NCBI RefSeq assembly: GCF_014650115.1
Contig: NZ_BMUI01000011.1
Coordinates: 214,654 to 278,653 of the forward strand
DNA from: Streptomyces olivaceoviridis
GTDB lineage: Bacteria > Actinomycetota > Actinomycetes > Streptomycetales > Streptomycetaceae
Reading direction: 5' to 3'
DNA length: 64,000 nt
Below the pieces are notes generated by a model. It ran no database searches, was not told the DNA's origin, and saw only the letters and a program-made list of their open reading frames with translations. Positions 18,825 through 29,048 of the stretch are shown here, piece after piece. The translations under genes were made by a program, and so were the position numbers. How positions within the stretch are numbered: the first letter of the stretch is position 1; each line of letters begins with the position of its first letter.

Positions 18825-18998
18825 CGCCCATTCCACCCCCGGTGTGCTGCCACTTCCGTGGCGCAACTATGCGCGGCGCCGAACCGGGTCCGCAACACGG
18901 CTCCCTCCACGGCGGCCACCGGAAAATACCGCTGTGTCCGGGTTTCGGCACCGGTCCGCGCCGCGTACCGCGGCCGGCCGGGGGTGGAACGCGGCGCC

Positions 18999-20105
18999 CT
19001 ACTTCAGACCGACCGCCGCGCAGGCCGCCTTGTACCTGGCGGTGCAGATCTGGTCGACGGTGTAGATGCCGTCCGCGACGACCGTGTCCTTGATGGTGCG
19101 CTTGGTCAGCGCGGTCACCTGAACCAGCTTGGCCGGGATGTCCTTGGTGGTGGGGCTGTCCACCCGGTCCTGGGTGAGGGCGTCGAACTGGATGTCCTTG
19201 CCCTGGAGCTTGGTGACGGCCATCTGCGCGGCGGCCTCGGCCTCGTCCGGGTAGGACTTGAAGACGCTCATGTACTGCTCGTCCGTCAGTACCCGCTGCA
19301 CGGCGTCCAGTTCGGCGTCCTGACCGGTGATCGGGGGCAGGTCGGTGACACCGGCCGCCTTCAGGGCCTTGATGATGCCGCCCGCCATGCCGTCGTTGGC
19401 GGAGTAGACACCGGCGATGTTGTCCTTGCCGATCTTCGCGATGGCCTTGGCCATGTTGGCCTCGGCGTTCTCCGGCTTCCACTTGACGGTGTCGTAGCTG
19501 TCCGCGATGTCCACCTTGCCGTTCAGCTCGGAGAGCGCGCCCTCCTTGAACTGCTTGGCGTTCGGGTCGGTGGGCGACCCGTTCATCATGACGATCTTGT
19601 CGGAGGTGCCGGCGTCCGGGCCCAGGGCCTCCAGCAGGGTGCGGCCCTGCACCTCGCCGACGAGTTCGTTGTCGAAGGAGATGTAGGCGTCGATCGGGCC
19701 CTCGGCGAGACGGTCGTAGGCGATGACCGGAATGCCCGCGTCCTTGGCCTTCTTCACCTCGCCGGCGATGGCGTGCGCGTCCACGGCGTCGATGAGGATG
19801 ACGTCGACCTTGCCGTCGATCATGTTCTGCATCTGCTCGGACTGCCGGGCGGCGCTCGCGTCGGCGTTGGCGTACTCCACCTTGCCCTGCTTCTTGGTGA
19901 GTTCGGCCACCTTGTCCCGGATGATGGGGTAGTCGAACTTGTCGTAGCGGGTGTTCGCCTTCTCCGGCAGCAGCAGGCCCACCGTGATGTCGTTGCCCTT
20001 GGTCGGGCTCGCACTCGCGCCGTCCCCCGTCACGTTCAGCACGCCACAGCCGGCGAGCGAGAGGGTCATCGTGGACACGGCCACGGATATGGCGATACGG
20101 CGCAT
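18999..20105 (-). CDS. Sugar ABC transporter substrate-binding lipoprotein (XylF-like), orphan
   Basis: A 368-residue periplasmic-binding-protein type 1 lipoprotein. It has a signal peptide with the lipobox LAGC (cysteine near residue 20), then ITVGLLLPEKANTRYDKFDYP, IDGKVDVILIDAVDAHAIAG, IPVIAYDRL and AGVYSANDGMAGGIIKAL, which is the pentose/xylose-binding pattern. No ATPase or permease gene is adjacent, so it must share one elsewhere or act as a sensor. The next gene on its strand, hspR, is upstream and isolated by a strong terminator. Confidence 0.9.
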   Translation of the reverse strand: MRRIAISVAVSTMTLSLAGCGVLNVTGDGASASPTKGNDITVGLLLPEKANTRYDKFDYPIIRDKVAELTKKQGKVEYANADASAARQSEQMQNMIDGKVDVILIDAVDAHAIAGEVKKAKDAGIPVIAYDRLAEGPIDAYISFDNELVGEVQGRTLLEALGPDAGTSDKIVMMNGSPTDPNAKQFKEGALSELNGKVDIADSYDTVKWKPENAEANMAKAIAKIGKDNIAGVYSANDGMAGGIIKALKAAGVTDLPPITGQDAELDAVQRVLTDEQYMSVFKSYPDEAEAAAQMAVTKLQGKDIQFDALTQDRVDSPTTKDIPAKLVQVTALTKRTIKDTVVADGIYTVDQICTARYKAACAAVGLK

Positions 20106-20360
20106 GCGAGGGCTCACTTCAGGTGCGTTCCGGACGTGGGCGTTGCTATACGGCCCAGGTGTCTGAAAAGACAACGCGCAGGCCACACCTGGCGTCAAGA
20201 AGAATCACTTAACGAGTGCGCAACAGCACGCTCCGCTGCATCTGTGGAGGTCACGCGAAACCCCCTTCAAATTCCCTTTACGGACCGTCCACGTCAAGGG
20301 AGTTCACGGGAACGGCAAAGACCCGTACAACCAGGGCGGTTCCGCACGGGTCGTGAGGAG
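20106..20360. other. Leader region of the sugar-binding gene; no gene seen
   Basis: Between the start of the binding-protein gene and the hspR terminator. It is locally less GC-rich (for example around 20195-20215 and 20265-20290), as expected for a promoter region. I cannot place -35 and -10 boxes with certainty. Confidence 0.5.
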
Positions 20361-20399
20361 ACACGAAGAGGGGCCCGGAATCCGGGCCCCTCTTCGTGT
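20361..20399. terminator. Terminator of the dnaK-hspR operon
   Basis: Perfect 19-base arms (20361-20379 and 20381-20399), ending 13 bases before the hspR stop codon on the other strand. This is the strongest hairpin in the window. Confidence 0.9.
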
Positions 20400-20412
20400 G
20401 CGCCTGTGCGCG

Positions 20413-20877
20413 TCAGTCCTGCTGCTGCCGCTTCGGCCGCCACACCACCAACGCGCTGGTCTGCTGGACCTCCTGGTACGGGACCAGGTCGCGCCGGTAG
20501 GAGGCGTGCACGGCCGCCTCGCGCTGCTGCATCGCCGCCGCCGCGCCGTCCAGGGCCGCCTCCAGCTCCGCCACGCGGGACTGGAGCGCGGCGACCTGGT
20601 TCTCCAGTTCGATGATCCGCTTGATTCCGGCCAGGTTGATGCCCTCGTCCTGCGACAACTGCTGCACCTGGCGGAGCAGTTCGATGTCACGGGCCGAGTA
20701 GCGGCGGCCCCGGCCGGCGGTGCGGTCGGGCGAGACCAGGCCCAGGCGGTCGTACTGGCGCAGCGTCTGCGGGTGGAGTCCGGAGAGCTGGGCCGCCACC
20801 GAGATGACGTAGACCGGGGTCTCCTCGGTCAGTTCATACGGCCCACGAAAATTGTCAACGCGCCGACGGCCGTCCAT
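20413..20877 (-). CDS. hspR: Heat-shock repressor HspR
   Basis: MerR-family repressor that binds HAIR operators, uses DnaK as co-repressor and controls dnaK, clpB and lon in Streptomyces. It has 154 residues. The winged helix-turn-helix is at about 20-80 (VYVISVAAQLSGLHPQTLRQYDRLGL, RRYSARDIELL), followed by a Leu/Glu/Ala coiled coil (about 95-125). The ATG is downstream of the dnaJ stop by three bases; GTG and TTG codons just upstream in frame are alternatives. It is the last gene of the operon, which gives feedback control. Confidence 0.96.
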   Translation of the reverse strand: MDGRRRVDNFRGPYELTEETPVYVISVAAQLSGLHPQTLRQYDRLGLVSPDRTAGRGRRYSARDIELLRQVQQLSQDEGINLAGIKRIIELENQVAALQSRVAELEAALDGAAAAMQQREAAVHASYRRDLVPYQEVQQTSALVVWRPKRQQQD

Positions 20878-20882
20878 CACTC

Positions 20883-22049
20883 TCAAGCTCCCTTCGCGGC
20901 CTCGAACAGCTCCGCCCGCGGGTCCTCGCCCGCGGTCGCCTCGCGATACGCCTCCAGTGCGTCACGAGCCTTCCCCGACAGGTCCGTGGGAACACGCACC
21001 TCGACGGTGACCAGGAGGTCGCCGCGGGTGCCGTCCTTGCGGACCGCGCCCTTGCCCCGGGCGCGCATGGTGCGGCCGTTGGGCGTGCCGGGCGGCAGTT
21101 TCAGGGTGACGGGCGGGCCGCCGAGCGTCGGCACCCGCACCTCGCCGCCGAGAGCCGCCTCGGGATACGTCACCGGCACGGTGACGGTGAGGTTGTCGCC
21201 CTTGCGTCCGAAGACCGGGTGCTCGCCGACGTGGACGACCACGTACAGGTCGCCGGCCGGGCCGCCCCGCTCGCCGGGCGCGCCCTTGCCGCGCAGCCGG
21301 ATCCGCTGCCCGTCGGTGACGCCCGCCGGGATGCGGACCTGCATCGTGCGGGACGACTTGGCGCGCCCGCTGCCCTTGCACTCCGGGCAGGGGTGCTCGG
21401 CCGTCAGGCCGCGGCCCTTGCAGTCGGGGCAGGGGTCGGTGAGCGAGAAGCCGCCACCGGAACCCCGGGCGACCTGACCGGTGCCGACACAGGTCGGGCA
21501 CACGCGCGGTGTGCCGTTCTTGTCGCCGGTGCCCGAACATGCCTTGCAGGGCGCCTGGGAGGACATCCTCAGGGGCACCGTGGCCCCCTCGATGGCCTCC
21601 GTGAAGCTCAGCGTGACCTCGGACTCGATGTCCTGGCCGCGCCGGGGCTGGGTGCGCGTGCCCGCGGCACCGCCGCGGTTGAACAGGCCCCCGAAGACGT
21701 CACCGAGTCCGCCACCGAAGCCTCCGCCCTGGGCGGCGCCTCCGAAGAGGTCGCCCAGGTCGAAGTTGAAGGAGCCGCCGGCCGCGCCCGGCCCGGGGCG
21801 GAAGCCGCCGTTGCCGAACAGCGCGCGCGCCTCGTCGTACTCCTTGCGCTTCTTGGGGTCACCGAGGACGTCGTTCGCCTCGGAGATCTCCTTGAAGCGC
21901 TCCTCCGCCTTGGCGTTGCCCTTGTTGGCGTCCGGGTGGAACTCGCGGGCGAGCTTCCGGTACGCCTTCTTGATCTCGGCCTCGGTGGCGTCCTTCGGGA
22001 CGCCGAGGACCTTGTAGTAGTCCTTCTCGATGAAGTCCTTGGTGCTCAT
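20883..22049 (-). CDS. dnaJ: Chaperone DnaJ (type I)
   Basis: Hsp40 co-chaperone stimulating the DnaK ATPase. It has 388 residues. In order: a J domain with the HPD loop (REFHPDANKG) at about 10-75, a Gly/Phe-rich segment (GGSFNFDLGDLFGGAAQGGG) to about 140, and four zinc-binding CxxCxGxG motifs (CKACSGTG, CPTCVGTG, CPDCKGRG, CPECKGSG) at about 165-235. The C-terminal substrate-binding barrels come last. Second-last gene of the heat-shock operon. Confidence 0.97.
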   Translation of the reverse strand: MSTKDFIEKDYYKVLGVPKDATEAEIKKAYRKLAREFHPDANKGNAKAEERFKEISEANDVLGDPKKRKEYDEARALFGNGGFRPGPGAAGGSFNFDLGDLFGGAAQGGGFGGGLGDVFGGLFNRGGAAGTRTQPRRGQDIESEVTLSFTEAIEGATVPLRMSSQAPCKACSGTGDKNGTPRVCPTCVGTGQVARGSGGGFSLTDPCPDCKGRGLTAEHPCPECKGSGRAKSSRTMQVRIPAGVTDGQRIRLRGKGAPGERGGPAGDLYVVVHVGEHPVFGRKGDNLTVTVPVTYPEAALGGEVRVPTLGGPPVTLKLPPGTPNGRTMRARGKGAVRKDGTRGDLLVTVEVRVPTDLSGKARDALEAYREATAGEDPRAELFEAAKGA

Positions 22050-22082
22050 CCTCGACGCCCCTCCTTCCCGTCAGTGTTCACG

Positions 22083-22738
22083 TCAGCCCTCGTCCGGGCC
22101 ACCGTTCTCCTTGTCGTCGGCCGCCGGCGTCTCCTCGGCGCCCTCGGCCTTGACGGTCTGCGCGCCGGGCTGCGGCTCGGCGACGGCCACCCGCGCGGGG
22201 CGGATGGTGCGCTCGCCGATGCGGTACCCGGGTTGCAGGATGGCCACGCAGGTCGTCTCGGTGACGTCCGGCGCGTAACTGTGCATCAGGGCCTCGTGGA
22301 TCGTCGGGTCGAAGGGCTCGCCCTCCTTGCCGAACTGCTGGAGGCCCATCTTGGCCGCGACGGTCTCCAGCGACTCGGCCACCGACTTGAAGCCGCCGAC
22401 CAGCTCGCCGTGTTCCCGCGCGCGGCCGATGTCGTCGAGCACGGGCAGGAGCTCGGTCAGGAGGTTCGCGATGGCGATCTCCTTGACCGCGATCCGGTCG
22501 CGCTCGACCCGGCGGCGGTAGTTCTGGTACTCGGCCTGGAGCCGCTGGAGGTCCGCCGTGCGCTCGTTCAGCGCCGTGCGCACCTGGTCCAGCTGGGCGA
22601 CCAGACCGGCGTTCCCTGCGTGTCCGTCCCCGGCCGGGGCCGCCCCCTCCTCGGGGGCGGCCTTCGGCTCGGCGTCGTCGGAGGTGGCGCCGGAGGGGAC
22701 GTCGGGCTTCTCCTCGAAGCCCGGGGTCTCCTCCGTCA

Positions 22739-22739
<1 letters not shown>
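22083..22739 (-). CDS. grpE: Nucleotide exchange factor GrpE
   Basis: A 218-residue nucleotide exchange factor for DnaK. The N-terminal 60 residues are acidic and low-complexity. The long coiled coil follows (ALNERTADLQRLQAEYQNYRRR), then the four-helix bundle and the beta domain, whose motif around VAILQPGYRIGERTIRPARV is the family hallmark. Its ATG overlaps the dnaK stop by one base (TAATG), so translation is coupled. Confidence 0.96.
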
Positions 22740-24589
<1,850 letters not shown>

Positions 24590-24608
24590 GGTTGATTCCT
24601 CCAGCTGA

Positions 24609-24629
24609 CTTGAGTGGAACAGGCTCAAG
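24609..24629 (-). promoter_or_regulatory. HAIR operator of dnaK (proximal)
   Basis: CTTGAGT, seven bases, GCTCAAG: one mismatch to the HspR consensus, 20 bases before the dnaK start, so it covers the start region or promoter. Confidence 0.9.
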
Positions 24630-24660
24630 TGTGCACGAGGAGAGGCGCTGGGTCAACAGA

Positions 24661-24681
24661 CCTGAGCCAGTCAGACTCAAC
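24661..24681 (-). promoter_or_regulatory. HAIR-like operator of dnaK (distal)
   Basis: CCTGAGC, seven bases, ACTCAAC: a weaker copy 31 bases upstream of the first. Multiple HAIR sites before dnaK are known in Streptomyces. Confidence 0.65.
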
Positions 24682-24683
24682 TC

Positions 24684-25703
24684 TTATCCGTTCCTTACAC
24701 GCAAGTGGCCGCTGACCTGCGTCGATGGCGGGCGGCGGCCCTGCGGAGCGGGAATCAAAAGGAGGACGAGAACGGCGAACGCGACCCCGCCGGCCACCCA
24801 GAGCACGGCCGAGTCCCCCGTCCACCCGGTGTGCACGAGCACGCCCACGAGCACGGCGGAGAAGGAGCCGGCCCCCAGCAGCACGACCGCCCCCTGCGGG
24901 GCGAGCCCTAGCCGCCGCAGCCGGTGCGCGAGGTGGTCGGGACCGCGCCGCAGCAGCGGGCGCCGGGCCACCCCCCGGGCGAGGACCACGAGCAGGGCGT
25001 CGGCGACGGCCACGGCACCGAGGCAGAACACCACCGCCGTGCTCGGCCCGATGTCGTACCCCGCGCGCGTGAAGACCACCGCCGACGACAGCACGAACCC
25101 GGTGAACAGCGAGCCGCAGGCGCCGAGCCCGACCCGCGCGGGATACCAGTTGTGCATGAGGAAGCCGGTGAGCGCGGCGGCGACCACGCTCAGCAGCACG
25201 GCCAGCCCGTCCATCACCTCGGCGGCGGCACAGGCCCCGGCGCCGAAGGCGGTGACCACCCCGACCGTCCCGGCCAGCCCGTCGGCGTGGTCCAGCCCCT
25301 TGAAGGCGAGGGTGGCGAGGACGATCCAGCCGATGGCCAGCAGCCCGCCCGGCCCGCCCGTCTCGTCGTACGGCACCACGCAGACCGCCGCCACGGCCGT
25401 CCCGGTGACGAGCACGCGCGCGCGCAGCCGCCACACGTCGGCCACCAGGCCCAGCCCGGCGACGGCGGCGGCGGCCATGAGCAGTCGTCCGACCCCGTCC
25501 CCGAGCGGGGCGACCCGGGTCCACTCCCCCGTCCCGGCGACCAGGCAGGTGACGATCACGACCGCGAGACCGCCGAGGAGGGGCAGGGGCCGCTGCCGGC
25601 GCCGGTCCAGGATCCCGGCCCTCCGGGCGGGCAGCCGGAACGCCGCCGCGAGCACGGCGGTGAGGAGAAGGGCTGCGGTGGCGGCGGCGATCCCGTAGAG
25701 CAC
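24684..25703 (-). CDS. MraY/WecA-like glycosyl phosphate transferase
   Basis: A 339-residue polytopic membrane protein of the glycosyltransferase 4 family, which moves a sugar 1-phosphate from a nucleotide sugar to a lipid phosphate. Ten or so hydrophobic segments are visible. The family aspartate pair is in FKGLDHADGLAGTVG near residue 135, in a MraY/WecA-like setting, and HNWYPARVGLGACGSLF near 190 matches the second loop. The start is GTG. The dnaK gene follows downstream with its operators between. The exact sugar is unknown. Confidence 0.8.
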   Translation of the reverse strand: MLYGIAAATAALLLTAVLAAAFRLPARRAGILDRRRQRPLPLLGGLAVVIVTCLVAGTGEWTRVAPLGDGVGRLLMAAAAVAGLGLVADVWRLRARVLVTGTAVAAVCVVPYDETGGPGGLLAIGWIVLATLAFKGLDHADGLAGTVGVVTAFGAGACAAAEVMDGLAVLLSVVAAALTGFLMHNWYPARVGLGACGSLFTGFVLSSAVVFTRAGYDIGPSTAVVFCLGAVAVADALLVVLARGVARRPLLRRGPDHLAHRLRRLGLAPQGAVVLLGAGSFSAVLVGVLVHTGWTGDSAVLWVAGGVAFAVLVLLLIPAPQGRRPPSTQVSGHLRVRNG

Positions 25704-25813
25704 GGCTCTAAGGTAGGGGCGAAAGTATCAATTCGGTACGAATAACACGATCCGATTGACTGGCGGCGACCCAGATCACCCCGCGCTCTGCTGCATCCCG
25801 GCGGAAGATGGGG

Positions 25814-25851
25814 GTAGTCTCAGACGGACTACATAAGTTACCGCTTAGTAA
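25814..25851 (+). promoter_or_regulatory. Candidate operator pair upstream of the Fe-S oxidoreductase
   Basis: Two small palindromes lie 53-90 bases before the start: GTAGTC-seven bases-GACTAC (25814-25832) and TTAC-six bases-GTAA (25838-25851). Such inverted repeats at a promoter suggest a dimeric repressor; the regulator is not identifiable. Confidence 0.45.
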
Positions 25852-25903
25852 TGTCGATCAGCTCAGACAGCTCGTGTCGACCGAGGCCGCCTCAGGAGCC
25901 CCA

Positions 25904-28210
25904 ATGCAACTCGCCGCGATCATCGTGTCGCTGGTCCTGATCGTGGTCGGCGTGGCACTGTTCGGCCGCGCCCTCCTACAGATCTACAACTTCATGCGGC
26001 TGGGCCAGCCGGTGCCGGCCGGCACGCGGACCAACGATCCCACACAGCGCACCCTCACCGTGGTCAAGGAGTTCCTCGGCCACACGCGGATGAACCGCTG
26101 GGGCATCGTCGGCGTGGCGCACTGGTTCGTGGCGGTGGGCTTCTTCACCCTGCTGCTGACGATCGTCAACGCGTTCGGGCAGCTGTTCAAGGCGGACTGG
26201 CTGCTGCCGGTCCTCGGCGACTGGGCGCCGTACAACGTCTACGTCGAGTTCATCGGCACCATGACGGTGATCGGCATCCTCGCCCTGATCGTCATCCGCC
26301 AGCTGAGCCACCCGCGCAAGCCGGGCCGCAAGTCCCGCTTCGCCGGCTCCAACTTCGGCCAGGCGTACTTCGTCGAGGCCGTCATCCTCATCGTCGGCGT
26401 CTGCATCTTCATGCTGCACGCCCTCGAAGGCGCCCAGCACCACGTGGACGGCTACGATGCCTCGTTCTTCATCTCGTACCCGGTCGTCTCCTGGCTGGAG
26501 CACCTGGACGTCTCCACGCTCCAGAACCTCACCTACTTCTTCGCCGGCCTGAAGATCGCGACCTCCTTCATCTGGATGATCACGGTCGCCCTGAAGACCG
26601 ACATGGGCGTGGCCTGGCACCGCTTCCTGGCGTTCCCGAACATCTGGTTCAAGCGCAACGCCACCGGCGAGACCTCGCTCGGCGCCCTGCTGCCGATGAC
26701 GTCCGGCGGCAAGCCGATCGACTTCACCGACCCCGGCGACGACGACGTCTTCGGCGTCTCCCAGGTCGAGCAGTTCTCCTGGAAGGGCCTGCTGGACTTC
26801 TCCACCTGCACCGAGTGCGGACGCTGCCAGTCGCAGTGCCCGGCCTGGAACACGGGCAAGCCGCTCTCCCCGAAGCTGCTGATCATGTCCCTGCGGGACC
26901 ACGCGCACGCCAAGGCGCCGTACCTGCTGGCCGGCGGCGGCAAGACGATGGAGGGCGAGGAGAAGGCCTCCGAGGAGCAGCTCAAGGACGTCCCCGCCGC
27001 CGCCCTGGCGGAGGCCGAGCGCCCGCTGATCGGCACCGCCGAGCCGGTATCCGACAGTGGCTTCGCCACGGGCGGCGTCATCGACCCGGACGTCCTGTGG
27101 TCCTGCACCACCTGCGGCGCCTGCGTCGAGCAGTGCCCGGTCGACATCGAGCACGTCGACCACATCGTGGACATGCGCCGCTACCAGGTCATGATCGAGA
27201 GCGCCTTCCCGTCCGAGGCGGGCACGATGCTCAAGAACCTGGAGAAGAAGGGCAACCCCTGGGGCCTGGCCAAGAAGCAGCGCCTGGAGTGGACCAAGGA
27301 GGTCGACTTCGAGGTCCCGGTCGTCGGCAAGGACATCGAGGACCTCACCGAGGTCGAGTACCTGTACTGGGTCGGCTGCGCCGGCGCCCTGGAGGACCGC
27401 GCCAAGAAGACCACCAAGGCCTTCGCCGAGCTGCTGCACATCGCGGGCGTGAAGTTCGCGATCATGGGCGGCGACGAGAAGTGCACCGGTGACTCCGCCC
27501 GCCGCCTGGGCAACGAGCCCCTGTTCCAGGAGCTCGGCATGGAGAACGTGATGGCCCTGAACACGGCGTTCGGCGAGGAGCTGGACGACGACGGCAAGGT
27601 CGTCCCCGAGTCCGCGAAGCCCCGGTCGGCGAAGAAGATCGTCGCCACCTGCCCGCACTGCCTCAACACGATCGGCAACGAGTACCCGCAGCTCGGCGGC
27701 GACTACGAGGTCATCCACCACACCCAGCTGCTCCAGCACCTGGTGGACGAGGGCAAGCTGGTCCCGGTCACCCCGGTCGAGGGCATCATCACGTACCACG
27801 ACCCGTGCTACCTGGGCCGCCACAACAAGATCTACACGCCCCCGCGCGAGATCATCGGCAAGGTCCCGGGCCTGCGCAACGAGGAGATGCACCGCCACAA
27901 GGAGCGCGGTTTCTGCTGCGGCGCCGGCGGTGCGCGGATGTGGATGGAGGAGCGGATCGGCAAGCGCATCAACAACGAGCGCGTCGACGAAGCCCTCTCC
28001 CTGAACCCCGACATCGTCTCCACCGCCTGCCCGTTCTGCCTCGTCATGCTGACCGACTCGGTCAACGGCAAGAAGAACGACGGCAAGGCGAAGGAGTCCA
28101 TCCAGGTCGTGGACGTCGCCCAGCTGCTGCTCGACTCCGTCAAGACGCCGGTCGACCCGGCGGGCGAGGCCGAGACGGAGAGCGAGCCGGAGCCGGAGCC
28201 GGTGAAGTAG
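25904..28210 (+). CDS. Membrane Fe-S oxidoreductase, heterodisulfide-reductase-like
   Basis: About 768 residues, a fused membrane-bound electron carrier. The N-terminal part has about five transmembrane helices (roughly residues 3-25 and 60-250). Two 4Fe-4S clusters follow: CTECGRCQSQCP near residue 305 and CTTCGACVEQCP near 405. Two CCG domains complete it, with CPHCLNTIGNEY near 585 and GFCCGAGGARMWMEE near 670. This is the HdrD/GlpC-like respiratory family that accepts electrons from flavoproteins such as ETF or acyl-CoA dehydrogenases. The ATG at 25904 follows a CAGGAG site; a longer frame from 25808 lacks one. Confidence 0.92.
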   Translation: MQLAAIIVSLVLIVVGVALFGRALLQIYNFMRLGQPVPAGTRTNDPTQRTLTVVKEFLGHTRMNRWGIVGVAHWFVAVGFFTLLLTIVNAFGQLFKADWLLPVLGDWAPYNVYVEFIGTMTVIGILALIVIRQLSHPRKPGRKSRFAGSNFGQAYFVEAVILIVGVCIFMLHALEGAQHHVDGYDASFFISYPVVSWLEHLDVSTLQNLTYFFAGLKIATSFIWMITVALKTDMGVAWHRFLAFPNIWFKRNATGETSLGALLPMTSGGKPIDFTDPGDDDVFGVSQVEQFSWKGLLDFSTCTECGRCQSQCPAWNTGKPLSPKLLIMSLRDHAHAKAPYLLAGGGKTMEGEEKASEEQLKDVPAAALAEAERPLIGTAEPVSDSGFATGGVIDPDVLWSCTTCGACVEQCPVDIEHVDHIVDMRRYQVMIESAFPSEAGTMLKNLEKKGNPWGLAKKQRLEWTKEVDFEVPVVGKDIEDLTEVEYLYWVGCAGALEDRAKKTTKAFAELLHIAGVKFAIMGGDEKCTGDSARRLGNEPLFQELGMENVMALNTAFGEELDDDGKVVPESAKPRSAKKIVATCPHCLNTIGNEYPQLGGDYEVIHHTQLLQHLVDEGKLVPVTPVEGIITYHDPCYLGRHNKIYTPPREIIGKVPGLRNEEMHRHKERGFCCGAGGARMWMEERIGKRINNERVDEALSLNPDIVSTACPFCLVMLTDSVNGKKNDGKAKESIQVVDVAQLLLDSVKTPVDPAGEAETESEPEPEPVK

Positions 28211-28224
28211 CTCCCCGCCAACGT

Positions 28225-28261
28225 ACGGCGCCCCCTGACCCGCACAGGCAGGGGGCGCCGT
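28225..28261. terminator. Bidirectional hairpin terminator
   Basis: 13-base perfect arms (28225-28237, 28249-28261) between convergent genes. Confidence 0.85.
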
Positions 28262-28269
28262 CGTATCCG

Positions 28270-28596
28270 CTACGCGCTCTTGGGCGCGGCCTGCTGCACC
28301 ACCTCGAAGGACCACAGGGTCGAACCGGAGGCCGCCGGCTTCGGGCGCTCGCCGCCCTCGCCGCCGCCCTGGTGCGCGGACTTCATCGGCCCCTCCATCC
28401 ACGCCTGGAAGGACTCCTCGTCACGCCAGCGCGTGTACACGAGGTACTGGTCGGTGCCCTCGACGGGCCGCAGCAGCTCGAACCACTCGAAGCCGTCGGA
28501 GTTCTCCACGGCGTGGGCCCGCGAGGCGAACCGCTTCTCCAGAACCTCCCGCTGCTCGGCGGGAACGGTCAGCACGTTGATCTTCACTACGCTCAT
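28270..28596 (-). CDS. Antibiotic biosynthesis monooxygenase family (ABM) protein
   Basis: A 108-residue protein with the dimeric ferredoxin-like ABM fold: VKINVLTVPAEQREVLEKRF at the start, GFEWFELLRP and YLVYTRWRDEESFQAWM in the middle. The short length and the GGGEGGERPKP linker before the last strand are normal for heme-degrading or quinone-acting members, but the substrate is unknown. ATG start. It is convergent with the Fe-S oxidoreductase. Confidence 0.85.
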   Translation of the reverse strand: MSVVKINVLTVPAEQREVLEKRFASRAHAVENSDGFEWFELLRPVEGTDQYLVYTRWRDEESFQAWMEGPMKSAHQGGGEGGERPKPAASGSTLWSFEVVQQAAPKSA

Positions 28597-29048
28597 GGCA
28601 CCATCCTGGCCCACAACACACCCGGGGCACGGCTGCCGCCGCCAGGCGAACGCGTCATCATCACCGGGGTCGCCGACGGGGCCGGTGCGGCCGTGGGTGC
28701 CGCGACCTCGACGGCGACGGCGGAGCGACCCGGCGCCGCACGCGTCCGGCGGCGGACCGCCGTACCCGCGCGGCCCGTTCACGCCGGGCGGCACAGAAGC
28801 CGGACGGCGTCGAACCGGTAGCCGCCTTCTCCGCTCGGTCCTCCCGGAGCCGTAGTCACGCACCGGCGGTCACAGGAGCCTCGGAAAGAATCACCGAACT
28901 CATGTGCAACCTTTACGACCCGGCGCGGGTCTCCTGATCGCCGGCCTCCTGTGAACCGCGGGACAACTCGCGTCGAACACGGGAAGACCGCACCCCATCG
29001 ACTGCGGATGCCCGCCAGGCATCCCCCGCATGCCGCAGGAGAAACCGC
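28597..29048. other. Intergenic region upstream of the FG-GAP genes; no gene seen
   Basis: About 450 bases between divergent genes. It must hold both promoters. I see no convincing small gene, RNA or repeat. Confidence 0.5.

Noticed and set aside
18998..19170. Small secreted peptide gene next to the second LuxR regulator
   Set aside because: No signal-peptide frame with a terminal Trp motif is present there; the sequence belongs to the sugar-binding gene.
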